This document shows positions 24,264 through 35,479 of a stretch of DNA of 64,000 nucleotides, in pieces. The stretch covers positions 182,993-246,992 of the forward strand of contig QKWP01000372.1 of assembly GCA_003550325.1 (NCBI GenBank). Direction: 5' to 3'. Numbering within the stretch: position 1 is the first letter of the stretch; each line of letters starts with the position of its first letter. Below the pieces are notes generated by a model. It searched no databases. It saw only the letters and a list, made by a program, of their open reading frames with translations, and was not told the origin of the DNA. The translations under genes and the position numbers were made by a program. The DNA is from Gigaspora rosea (taxonomy: Eukaryota; Glomeromycota; Glomeromycetes; Diversisporales; Gigasporaceae).

Positions 24264-24597
24264 TTGACAATACGCGATAGAAGGAGAATTTTAACCGGGG
24301 AGATTTTTATAATAAAACATAATAAAAAATATTAATACAGGAATCATGATTCCTATAGTTTTATAAAATTTTTAAATTTTAATTGCTTGTAACTTTTTAT
24401 TTACCTGACTAATCTAGCTATCATTAGAATCACAAAAACTAGCTCTACAACTTTTATTAGAAGTCTACAAGATGTTAACTTAATAAAAAATTAACTTTAC
24501 ATAGTCAGGAATGCTGATTTTTGTATTTTTTATGTAATTTATATTAAGTGTTATGTATTTTATTAATACAAATTCTCCTTCTTTCGCGAATTGTCAA
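24264..24597. mobile_element. TTAA-flanked MITE, 334 bp
   Basis: The left end TTGACAATACGCGATAGAAG and the complement of the right end TTGACAATTCGCGAAAGAAG form inverted repeats continuing into GAGAATTT. TTAA flanks both sides (24260-24263 and 24598-24601). The interior holds GCTCTACAACTTTTATTAG, a motif shared with the other TTAA elements. Confidence 0.82.
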
Positions 24598-24601
24598 TTA
24601 A

Positions 24602-27000
24602 ATTAGTTTTATGATTTAAAAATGATTTGTAAATTACTTTATTGCGTAAATATACATATTCAATAATATAATTTCATTTCATCATCGTCATCAAATCATG
24701 CATCTTCACCAATGCCTTTTACCTACGGCCATAATGATTATGTAATGAAAGATTTAAACCTGCTTTAAATTAAATATAAATTAATAATCGGTGATTTATA
24801 ACATCGTGATTTAAATCATATACCATCACTAAAAGCGGTTTTGTTATGAAAATATAAATTGCACATGACCATATTAAATTTGGTTTAAATTTAGCCAAAA
24901 TCGGATTTTGATTTCAAGCTGTTCCAAAAACTTGTTAGTTCAAATATTGTTTTTATACTACATCATATCAGCCAAGTACTATGACATTTGAGCAAAAAAA
25001 CATCAATGCAATGTTGCGTTATAATCATATGTGTTGTCAGATAATCATTGATATTTTTTCTATTTATCCATTTTTGTGCTGTCACGACGAGCTAATAATT
25101 TGGATACAACAGTACAATGCGCACATTTTCTATTATTCTAAAATTAAATCAATAACACTCATAGGTAGTGTGTTTTGAGTGCTTCATACAAAACAAATAT
25201 TTATCTAACTAAATAATGTAAAAGTTGACAAAGAACTTACTAATGTATCTTCATTTTTTTGCGGAAAGCAATGCGTCTGCAACCGATAAGGGCTAAATTG
25301 TGCGGCCTAACTGCTCCAACAAAAAATAATAAAAATATTTATAACACAAATAATGTTTTATTTGTAACTATATAAAAACAATTTCTACGTTGCGACAAAT
25401 TATGTCATTAGAATTGCCTGGAAAAAAAGATTTCTATGCTCCAGAGTGTTGATTCCACTGCAAATATCAAAGAGGAAGGTCACAACAATAGGGTGATAAT
25501 TAATTGCAATAAAATTTATTGAAAAAGGAAAGGTTTGAAAATAAAATTAGTTTCTTAGTGCAAATGTAACTTAAGTGTTCAGGCATTACATATCGGAAAA
25601 ACTAAATATATTTAAAACAATGACGAGTAATATATATGATTATCATGTTGCGGAAATGTAAAAACTTTAATAACTATATATATAATAAAAAATACAATCT
25701 CATTTGACAGTATGCAACTATAGAATAGGAAATCGCTTATTGACGTTGCTAATTTAGGAAATAATGTGTTACTAATTTTATCTAGAGATTGGCTAAAAGT
25801 GGTAATTCGAATAATCTAAATAATATTAAATAATGCATGCACGGCGCAAGAATTTAAAAACCACAAACATTCTTACTAAGACAAGGTATAAATAACTAGC
25901 ATATTGAATCAAATGTTTCCAAAATTATTTGCGCCAATAAAATGTGCACATAAACACTTTATTAACATCGATAATTTAAGAAAATATTATTATTTAAATG
26001 TGTTACTTGATTAGATATAATATTAACTCCAAGAGATTTTGGTTTTAGAATCTTCCACTGCGGCAAAATCACTATCTCTATAAAGTTAATGTATATTTTT
26101 AAGTAATCGATTTTAATAATGCATTTATCGATTCTAATATAGATAGTGATCCGAATTTACCCCAAAAATTCTACTATCCGAAAATTGCATCACATTCCAA
26201 AGTGATAGGTGACGTTATTACTGAAAATATAGTACGTACGGTGAACAAATCAACCACAATTGCACCTTATAGAGGCAAAATATAAACAATGAAATTAAAT
26301 ACTGAAATACTTAAATTTATTGAAGTCGATAATTTAATTTTATTATATAACTTGATTATAGGTTGCAGATTACGCCAAACAGGCAATCAAGCACGTAGCA
26401 CTTTATGATTCATATTTCTTAAATTATCGACTTCAATAAAAGTGTTTACATATAAATTTTATTGTTTTTGATGATTTAGGATTTCAATGCATGTATTTTG
26501 TCTTTATAAGATATAATTGTGGTCTTTAGATTTCTTGCACAGTACGTACTGTACGCATGATGCAAAAATCTAAAAATTCCAATCACTAATATGGAATAAA
26601 GATCAAAAACAAGTTAGGGATAGGCTAAATTCAGTAACGGCTTATTTTAAGTTTAAGTATGCATAAAAAGTTACTATTAAATACGCACGTATAATCCTTG
26701 GCGTGTTATTTTTTCTACAGAAGGATTGAGATTCTAGATCTATCACTTCATCGAGAATGATAAATTAAGACATTTTATTTTCAGATGTACTGCCAGTCGT
26801 TGCATTATCTCTACGGAGAGATTGAAGTTTTTGAATTTCTTGCATTGTTTATGCATACATACAAATTACATTGTAAAAGAAATATCGACCATCGTAATAC
26901 TTCAGACGTGATACAAATCCGTGAACTTCGGAGTTCTTGCGAGTTTGTAAATTTTGATTCGAGTTCAAGAGAATTCGTATTGTAAAATAGCTAGAATTAT
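24602..27000. other. Low-repeat AT-rich stretch without supported gene
   Basis: Short open frames exist but none has a start, splice or domain support. Visible structures: an imperfect hairpin around the palindrome ACAGTACGTACTGTACG (about 26538), and three related segments containing TCGATAATTTAA near 25970, 26328 and (inverted) 26420; the last two form 21-bp inverted repeats with TTTATTGAAGTCGATAATTT. Confidence 0.5.
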
Positions 27001-27130
27001 TAGAAATAAAGGTCTGACTCGTTCAAAAAATAAGTATTCGAATATTCATTTATTTAATTTTTAGTATTCGTTCAAAAATTTTGAATGAATATTCGAATTT
27101 TCATTGAATATTCATTGAATATTAAATATA
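27000..27130. repeat. TTCGAATATTCAT-rich low-complexity tract
   Basis: Permutations of TATTCGAATATTCATT repeat across about 120 bases and are largely palindromic. I see no coding role. Confidence 0.55.
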
Positions 27131-27879
27131 TTTCAATTTAAAAAAATTATATAATTATCTTACTTAAATTAGCCAATAAAATTGCAAATAAATTATTAAA
27201 AAATAAAATAAAATTATAAAATTATATAAGTACTAAAAACAGTCAAATCTCAATATAATTATTGGCTTGAGAACAAGAATTCAGTAGTTATAAAAAGTTG
27301 TAAATATATAAAGGACAAATTTTATATAGTTTATAATAGCTAAAGATTAAAAATTGTATGATTATATCAAGGTTGAGACTATATTAAGAATAACTATAAT
27401 AAGGTTTGACTGTATATTTATAGTACACTTACTTTTTGTATTATATTATATCAATTAATCTAATACAATATATAGTATAACTTCGAAAAAAAAATAATAA
27501 TTAATAAAAATTTTAATGATTTTTAGTACTTTACTAAGACTCTAAACAATCTATAAATAGCTAACAATTTTAAAAAATCTTAATATATCAGGGAAGTGCA
27601 AAAAGTTATATAATTTTTTAAGGAAGTGGGCCCCCATATATCACATTCTATATATATAAATAGTATAAATAGCTGATAATATTGAAGTATTTATTAACAT
27701 GAAAATTATAATATCCAGATTTGAATTTCTTAATAAATATTTATCCAAATGAGCTAAAATTTTTACTATAGTAGATATAATATTGTTCTATATCATATTA
27801 AAATTTCAGTCAGATCAGATTAGTAGTTCTTGTAAAAAAATTTTTTTAGGTAAAATCAATTTTTGGTCATTCGCAGTTA

Positions 27880-28208
27880 GTTGCTACATAGTAAAGTCTA
27901 AATTTTACTATATTAACCGATAATTATCAATTAAGTAAACTTGTTTGGAATATCAAAATACATATATACTAAAATTTTTATTAAAATTAAATTTTTTATT
28001 ATTTAACTTTTAATTTTTACATTCAGTAAATATATTCTATTAAAAAATTTTAATTTTTTCATTGAATGTAAAAATCAAAAAGTCAAATAATAAAAAGTTC
28101 TTCAATACTGATATTAAGTGTATTTTGATTTTCTAAACAAAGTTTACATTTACTTAAGCAACTTTAATCAATTCACACAGTAAAATTTGGACTTTACTAT
28201 GTAGCAAC
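27880..28208. mobile_element. CTACATAGTAAAGT foldback element, copy 2
   Basis: Starts GTTGCTACATAGTAAAGTC and ends GACTTTACTATGTAGCAAC, 329 bp, with the same inner arms as copy 1. Confidence 0.85.
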
Positions 28209-28249
28209 TGTTGTTGATTGTGGGGTTAAAGATGTTTGAGTTTTTTTAA

Positions 28250-28760
28250 ATATTATAAAAGGTAAAAATTGATTGGTCAATAGTCCTATCACTAGGAAGA
28301 GGAAGTATGATCTATGTAAACCAATTATATAGTTTTTGTACTTCTCAAAATATTATTATATATAATAATTGACTGATAACCCCAAATGACCAATTTTTAT
28401 TTGATAAATAAGTATTTTGGCTAAATAATTAAATCATTTACCATACCTGTTGTAAAGTGACAATTTAATTAAATCATATCCATTATAAAGTAATTAAGAA
28501 AAAAATACTAGACAAATGATAATATAATTTTTTTTTAGAAAAAAAGTTCATGAATAATAATTTACTAATTACAAAATTACATAAATTGTTTTTAAATTTA
28601 CAAATAGTATGCAATTAATAATCAATTGAAAATAGCCTTAGTTATTTAATTACAAGTTTTCAAATAATCCAAATTTAAATAATTTAAATGACTGGTCATT
28701 TTGAGATCATTTAGTAAATAACCAGATTATTTACTATCCCTGGATTATCAAGCTCTTAAG
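28250..28760. other. Geneless stretch with CCAAATGACC-type repeats
   Basis: Segments such as CCCAAATGACCAATTTTTAT, GACTGGTCATTTTGAGATC and AAATAACCAGATTATTTAC form a loose inverted structure. Related sequence occurs, inverted, at 53340-53780 and near 55830-55910. No ends could be defined. Confidence 0.45.
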
Positions 28761-28831
28761 ATTTTTATTTTAGTATGCTATGAATGCTAATATTTTGTGC
28801 TTTTAAATTACTATTTATAGCAAAGATTAAT

Positions 28832-28947
28832 AGAACCTAAAATATATATATTTGCTTATTTTTGAGGCTTTTTTGCAGATCTTTCTATTTTTAATAATTT
28901 TATAGTAAATCTGACATATCTATATATATTTCAGAGTTCTGAATTGA
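28832..28947. mobile_element. Short MITE, GAAATATATATAGATAG family
   Basis: The left end AGAACCTAAAATATATATA and the complement of the right end (AGAACTCTGAAATATATATAG) are inverted repeats; the inner GCTTATTTTTGAGGC is the complement of the same block in the copy at 31874-32052. Confidence 0.6.
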
Positions 28948-28973
28948 TGTTTAAGAGATTCTATTCCTTAAAC

Positions 28974-30568
28974 TGTAAGCAAATCCAGGCAAATTTGACT
29001 AAAAAATTGCTATAAATATGCTTATAATCTATTTTTTTAAAACTTAAAATATTTAATTAAAATTTTTTGATAATATTTAAAAATAAGGATTATTTTAGAG
29101 TACTGCTATTTACACCAGAATAAATACTAATTGCACTATGGATTTTGTATAATAGTAAATTCTTTTCTATTTGTACCATATAGATTACTTGATTTTTACT
29201 TAAATTTTAAAAACCTTTATTAATATTATCTTTATGAGTTCTTGACCAAATTCAATAAAAATTTTTTATTTAAATTCTATGTATTTGTAGAATTAAAATA
29301 AAAAAATTTTCATTGAATTTGGTCAAGAACTCATAGAGATATCTTCAATAAAAGATTCTTATAAACAATTTTGATGCAGCTTCTTGTCATATTTTTGGAA
29401 ATAAAAAAACTTTTATCAAAGATATCTCTATAAGTTTTTGACCAAACTTAATGAAAATTTTTTATTTAAATTCTAGAATATGTAGAATTAAAATAAAAAA
29501 ATTTTCATCAAATTTGGTTAAGAACTCGTAGAGATATCTTTGATGAAAGCTTTTTTTTATTTCTATTACAAAAAAGCTGTACCAAAATTGTTTACAAAAA
29601 CTTTCATCAAAGATATTTCTGAGTTTTTGACCAAATTCAATAAAAAATTTTTATTTTAATTCTACAAATCTGTATAATTAAAATAAAAAATTTTTTATTA
29701 AATTTGGTCAAGAACTCACAAAGATATCTTTAGTGAAAATTTTTCATTTCTAAATATATATAACAAGAAGCTGTGCCAAAATTGTTTATAGGAACTTTTA
29801 TTGAAAATATCTCTACGAATTCTTGACCAAATTTGATGAAAATTTTTTTATTTTAATTCTACATATTCATAGAATTTAAATAAAAAATTTTATTGTATTT
29901 GGTTAAGAACACATAAAGATAATATTAATAAAAGTTTTTAAAATTTAAGTAATAAAATTAAAGTAATCTATATGGTGCAAATAGAAAAGGATTTTACTGT
30001 TACACAAAATCCATAGTGCAATTAGTGTTTATAAATAGCAGTACCCTTATATTATAGTAGTGTTTAATTTTATATTATAAAAAAACAGTTTAAGCTGCTA
30101 TTAAGCTAAATATAGATAAATTTTAACAAATATTTTAACCAAAAAAATTATTTATATATTCTTGGTAAACTCTATAAATATTAGTTTTAGCTTTCTATTT
30201 AATAGAATATTGTAGTTTATAAAAAGATACAACTTTTATTATTGCAACTTTTGTGATTTACTTGTAAAAATTAGAACTTGTATTATAAGTAAAAATTTTT
30301 TATAAATAGGAATATATAAAATTTAAGAAAATCTAAAAAAAAATTTTATAGTAAAAATTTTAAAAAAAGCTTTAAAAAACTTTTATTGCTTTAAATTTCA
30401 TTAATAATTTTAAAAAATTTTTATAATAAACTTTATAAAATATATTTTAAAGAAAATATTCTATAAATAAAGTATGCCCTATATTCTTAATAAATTTTAT
30501 TTTATTTAAAAAATTGTATATTTCTAAACAAAATCTAGACAAATTTGCCTGGATTATAGTTTAAGAGA
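28974..30568. mobile_element. TCCCTTAAAC TIR element, copy C, split by a foldback
   Basis: Ends TTCCTTAAACTGTAAGC and (complement) TCTCTTAAACTATAATCC, with TA on both sides (28972-28973, 30569-30570). The copy measures 1595 bp, but 949 bp belong to the nested element at 29098-30046; the rest matches the 633-bp copy A in length. Confidence 0.78.
29098..30046. mobile_element. Compact foldback element related to 8854-20466
   Basis: Inverted repeats of about 110 bp start GAGTACTGCTATTTACACC on the left and GGGTACTGCTATTTATAAAC on the complement of the right. The interior is a row of alternately inverted modules around GGTCAAGAACTC. Flanking 8-mers are TTATTTTA and TTATATTA (7 of 8 identical). 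At 949 bp it is probably the normal size form of the family. Confidence 0.82.
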
Positions 30569-30574
30569 TAATAT

Positions 30575-31398
30575 TACAGAACCCCAAAATATACATAGAT
30601 AGATAAGATGTCTTTTAAATTTTTTATTAATTGCTATACATATAACTTTTTTATAATATCAGTATGCAAAATTTATTCTTACAATAAAAAATTAAAAAAT
30701 ATGCAAAATAAAATTCTAACTTTAATTATAAATAAAATTTATATTAGCTATAGTAATAAATAAAATTAGTTTTACTAAATCACACCACTAGTACTCAACA
30801 CCACAATGATTTTTACCAATCAAATTTTTTAAATATAGTGTAATATAAGATTAGATGTAATATAAAATTTTTGTTGTTTTGTTATTTTTTATAAAAAATA
30901 CCTTCTAACTCAAAATTTATTTATGAAACCATCTTTTTTTTAAAAAAAAAATCTCATTGTAAAATTTTACTATATACTATGCCTCACTCTGACTCTGACT
31001 ATTAACTTTAATTCAATATTTATTAACTTTAATTTTGTTTATTTTTTTTTGTTTATTTTTTTGATATTGATCTTTATATTACACTACATACTGGTATTGA
31101 ACACTAGTAGTGTAATTTAGTCCTACTGTATAAAATTATAATTTTTTAGTAGTAGCATGTTATTTTTTTAAAAAAATTCTCACATATATAAACTTGTATA
31201 TTAAAATTTAAACAGGTTTTGTATATATATACTAAGGCCTTTGCAGAGCCTAGTATAAATGTATATATGCTATATACTATATATTGCTGCTACTTCCTTG
31301 ATTTAATTCAAAAATGTAAAACTATTTTTATATCCCTTTGTCATACCATAAGATAAAATGTTTAGTTCTAAAAATAAGCTATCTCATGATTAATGATT
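30575..31398. other. Geneless AT-rich stretch
   Basis: CAGAACCCCAAAATATACAT at 30576 looks like a left end of the GAAATATACATAGATAG MITE family, and a matching right end CTATGTATATTTCAGTGTTTG lies near 32437; whether they belong to one interrupted copy is uncertain. No coding signal is visible. Confidence 0.4.
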
Positions 31399-31769
31399 AT
31401 TGCTATATAGTAAAGTTCAAACTTTATTAAGCAAATTAATTAAAGTTGTTAAGTAAACTTATTTAGAAAATCAAAATATATATATATTTTGAAATTTTCA
31501 TATAAATTGGATAACTTTTTATTATTTGACTTATAATTTTTACTTTAATAAAAAAAATTATTTTTTTAAAAAAATATATATATTGAGTATAAAAATTAAA
31601 GTAAATAATAAAAAGTTATTGAATTTATATGAAAATTTCAAGATACATGTATTTTGATTTTTTGAATAAGTTTACTTAAGTAACTTTAATTGATTTGTTT
31701 AGTAAAGTTTGAACTTTACTATGTAGCAATTATAATTAATTAACAGTTTGAACTTTACTATGTAGCAAT
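31399..31769. mobile_element. CTACATAGTAAAGT foldback element, copy 3
   Basis: The palindrome spans 31399-31730 and the last 39 bases (AGTTTGAACTTTACTATG through AATTAATTAAC) are tandemly duplicated up to 31769. Flanking AATAAGCTATC and GGTAGCTTATTT may be an outer inverted repeat. Confidence 0.78.
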
Positions 31770-31873
31770 TATAATTAATTAACTAAAAATTGTTTTATAA
31801 ATTATTCTAATTTTTGTATTCAAAATTAGCTAAAAAAGGTAGCTTATTTTTCGGAAACATACAGTAATACAAT

Positions 31874-32052
31874 AGGACCCCGAAATATATATAGATAGAT
31901 CATGTTAACTATAAAATTACTAAAAATAAAAAGATCTGTAAAAAAAACCTCAAAAATAAGCAAAAAATTACTATAAATAGAAAAGATCTATATAAAAAAT
32001 AACAAAAATAAGCAAACTAATACCTGACCTATCTATATATACTTTGGGTCCT
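31874..32052. mobile_element. hAT-like MITE, 179 bp
   Basis: The ends AGGACCCCGAAATATATATAG and the complement AGGACCCAAAGTATATATAG are inverted repeats, flanked by AATACAAT on both sides (31866-31873 and 32053-32060). An exact 8-bp duplication and short AGG-type terminus fit the hAT superfamily. Confidence 0.82.
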
Positions 32053-32525
32053 AATACAATATATTTATTTATTGTTATAAATTTACTTTTTAAAGATTTT
32101 TTTATTTATTTATTTATTTATTTTTGTTTTTTTAGAAAATCGATTCTTATTTCGAAATACTACTCATGCATTTATTTAATTTATTATTGTTTTGGTTTAA
32201 AAAATAAGGTGACTAAGGTCAAAACAAAGAAGTAGTTTATTTTCAGATCAAATTTATACTAAAAATATACAAATTAAACTTTTATATATAGAAATTTAAT
32301 ATATATATATGCAATTTAAAAATCTAATCTTATTAATAATTTTTTAAAATAATATACAAATTTAAATCTTATTTTATTTAATTTGTTAATGATGGTAACA
32401 TATTCTCTGACCTGATTTATCTATGTATATTTCAGTGTTTGGATATTACAATATGTGTTCGCAGTATTGATTTTTTTTATATATACATTGACTTGACTGT
32501 TTATCATTATGCTTTCTTAATTTAA

Positions 32526-33817
32526 TTGATGATCTGCCAGTCAACTAATGTATGCTCATAGTGTAACATGATGCAAATTACTATGCAAATCACTTATAGA
32601 CGAAATGCCACGATCACCCAAGGAAAAATATTTTTCTTACTAAGTTAATAAGTTATGTTGACTAATTGAAAGTTGTAGAGCTCATCGAGACGCATCTAAC
32701 AGTGGTTAGATCATCAAAATCAACTCAATAGATGTGGAGATATCATCGAACTGTCAAAAAACAATTGGGCGACTATATAAAATTTTATGTAAACAAACAT
32801 TTGTTTATATAAAATTTTACATAGTCGCCCAATCGTTTTTTGAATATAAAACTCAGCATCTACTAGGCCAATTTTGATGATCTCACTCACTACCTTTAGA
32901 TTCGTCATAATGAGCTCTACAATTTTCAATTAATCAGCATGATTCATTAACTTAGTAAAAAAATATTTTTCCTTGGGTGATTGTTGCATTTCTGCTATAA
33001 TAATTTATATTATAGGTAGAAATGCACGATCACCCAAGGAAAAATATTTTTTTTACTAAGTTAGTAAATTATGCCGATTAATTGAAAGTTGTAGAGCTCA
33101 TTATAACGAATCTATATATGTAAGGACATCAAAATTGGTCTAGTAGATGCTAAGTTATCTTCAAAAAACGATTGGGCGACTATGTAAAATTTTATGTAAA
33201 CAAATATTTGTTTACATAGAATTTTATATAGTCACCCAATCGTTTTTCAATAATATCTCCGCATCTACTGGGCCAATTTTGATAATCTAACTACTGTTAG
33301 ATGTGTCTCGACAAGCTCTACAGTACGGGATACCATAAACCAACACCTTTTTATATGTATTTTACAAAAATTGATATAACTTAAAAATAAAAAATTTTTT
33401 TCAAAAAATTTTTTAACCAAATTGTAGCTTTAAGGCTAAGGTACAATTTGGTTAAAAAAGATTTTTATTTTATTTTAATTTTAAAAGGTTAAATCAATTT
33501 AAAGTTTACTATAAAATTGAAAATTTGGCGTTTAATATATAAAAAAAGAAACTCATATGTAATTTTTGACCAATCACAATTGATTACATTATTCTAGCCA
33601 ATCAGAATTGAGTATTTATTTCAAAATTTGGCGCGAGGGGTATTGGTTTATACTGTCCCGCACTGTACAACTTTCAATTAGTCGACATGACTCATTAACT
33701 TAGTAAGAAAGATATTTTTCCTTGGATGATCATGGCATGTTGTCTACAAGTGATTTATATAGTAACTTGCATCACATTACACTATGATCATGCATCAGTT
33801 GACTAGTGGATCATCAA
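32526..33817. mobile_element. TTAA-flanked foldback element, copy 2 (1292 bp)
   Basis: Same family as 4035-5148, with ends TTGATGATCTGCCAGTCAAC and complement TTGATGATCCACTAGTCAAC and TTAA at 32522-32525 and 33818-33821. A 345-bp TA-flanked element is nested at 33321-33665. Without that and its target duplication the copy is about 945 bp. Confidence 0.86.
33321..33665. mobile_element. Tc1/mariner-like MITE nested in the foldback
   Basis: The ends CAGTACGGGATACCATAAACC and the complement CAGTGCGGGACAGTATAAACC are inverted repeats, with TA at 33319-33320 and 33666-33667. Removing the element and one TA restores AGCTCTACAACTTTC, the sequence found intact in other foldback modules, so the insertion is precise. 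The interior contains an AT-rich hairpin and two CCAATCA motifs but no coding region. Confidence 0.9.
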
Positions 33818-33870
33818 TTAATATATTTATATATTAGTATTGTAGTTTGTTTTTACTTGTTTTGCTCAAA

Positions 33871-34367
33871 GTTCTGTTTGGATTATCTATTATATATCAA
33901 GTCATTTAATTGATAATCTATTTCCAAATAAGGGAGCCATACATAGTAAATTGCGATGCGCAGATCTATATGATTTACTATATAAAATTACTAAGCCACA
34001 AATGCCACTTCACGACAAAGTAAAGTCATTTTCTACTAAGTAAATATATCTTCAATTTCTAAGTAATCTTGTAGAGCATTATTTTTTGATTATAATATAG
34101 TAATATCATTAAAATCTGTTTAGTAGTTTCATAAAATGATTTGCCAACTAATGTAAGCCTACTATTGTTTACGTGAAATGGCATATTTGACTATAGTAAA
34201 TCTCATAGTCATGTGTGTCACAATTTACTATATATGATTATATATGGTTCCCTCATTCGGAAACAGATTATCAATTAAGTTTTTTTATTTTATATCAGGG
34301 TTCTGTTTGGATTATTGATTATATATCAAGTTACTTAAGTTTTTTTATTTTATATTGGTATTATTTT
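33871..34367 (+). repeat. ~64-bp tandem repeat, first unit split by a transposon
   Basis: The unit GTTCTGTTTGGATTAT ... TATATATCAAG ... TTAAGTTTTTTTATTTTATAT occurs at 33871-33909 plus 34275-34299 (interrupted) and again uninterrupted at 34300-34367. The uninterrupted unit has one TTAA (34335-34338) exactly where the split unit has two. Confidence 0.85.
33910..34274. mobile_element. TTAA-flanked MITE, 365 bp
   Basis: The ends TTGATAATCTATTTCCAAAT and the complement TTGATAATCTGTTTCCGAAT are inverted repeats. TTAA flanks both sides (33906-33909, 34275-34278). The neighbouring uninterrupted repeat unit shows a single TTAA, proving that TTAA was duplicated on insertion. It resembles the foldback termini at 4035 and 32526. 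Confidence 0.9.
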
Positions 34368-35090
34368 CAATTTTTTGAACTTAATGCATAATTGTATTAA
34401 TAAGAAAGCTTGTTTTTATAATGTTTTACTATTAGTACTGTGATTATTGTTTATATTAGTTGCTAACTATATAAAATTGTACAAGTTTATATAATCATTT
34501 TTATACTTATGACTGTTGAATACTTAGTTAATTATTTTTTTTTTGAAAATATCAAGTATTAATATTAATGCTATTAGATATAATAAATTTGGATTTTAAT
34601 TAGTAATTATATACAGTTTAGAGTTATAATATTGTTATATATAAAGTTGGTAATTGTTCTATATTATAACTTTAGTATGTATTGTAAATGAAATAACTAA
34701 AAATTTCTTTTGCATTATTTAAAAACTAACTCAGAATACTAATATTATCTAAAAAATTTTTTATAAAAAGGTTGAATAATAATTATCTTTTATATATAAT
34801 ATCTAGTATTATAATATACTAATTTTTTCATTTCTAGTTTCACGCAACTGCATTGCATAGCTACTTATATTAATAAGCCAAAAATTGTAATTTTAGATAT
34901 ATATAGCTCATTTTTTATATAATAACCTACTTTTGTCTCATAAGTAAAATTGTTTAAAGCATGTTTTTATATATACTTATCTTTTAAAATTGGCAAATAT
35001 TTGGTTTGACAAAGTTATATTTTTGATTTATATTAAAATAGCAAAAATATAACTTGTTAAAAAGTTAAGTTTATTCTTCTTTTTTTATTT
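34368..35090. other. AT-rich stretch, nothing recognised
   Basis: I see no gene, repeat or TIR with clear ends in this stretch. Confidence 0.5.
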
Positions 35091-35100
35091 AATTTAATTG

Positions 35101-35300
35101 AAAAATTTATTAAAGAGCCGCCAAAGACTTCTCAGGTTGTGGTGAGTGATAAACTCTAAGCTTGTCAGCAGGTAGTCTATGAACTTTACCTCTAAACGAC
35201 AAGTGCCGGTTTTGTGGTGAGTGACAAACTCTAAAGCTATTAGCAGATACTCAGTTAATTGTATCCCTAAATAACAACTGCCAGGTTGCATGTAATCGAT
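35101..35300 (-). repeat. Two 75-bp (25-codon) repeat units, antisense LINE fragment
   Basis: AAACTCTAAGCTTGTCAGCAG at 35151 recurs as AAACTCTAAAGCTATTAGCAG at 35226, a 75-base period. Reading the minus strand gives repeats with FIDYLL and EFITHH-like segments in the open frame. Opposite-orientation units lie at 35580-35740 inside the adjacent retroposon. Confidence 0.65.
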
Positions 35301-35479
35301 GGTTTTTCTCTATTTCTTTGAGACTTTACTTCTGAAGTGTTAGCGTATTTGTTGGTACAGGTGATCGACGGATAGAGTTGCGAAAGATCTTTTTTATCTT
35401 ATATCTATTAATATATTTACTTATATAATATATATGTAACTTATATTTATAAATAAAAAAATATAAAAAAAGTAAAAAT

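Noticed and set aside
24981..25178. 65-codon open frame
   Set aside because: Length and composition are within chance for this region and no motif is visible.
26785..26985. 66-codon frame preceded by TTTTCAG
   Set aside because: A possible acceptor alone is weak, no recognisable motif follows, and no partner exon is seen.
30576..32445. A 1.9-kb interrupted copy of the GAAATATACATAGATAG MITE
   Set aside because: The two end-like sequences match, but flanking 8-mers agree only partly and other family copies lie between, so they may be separate remnants.
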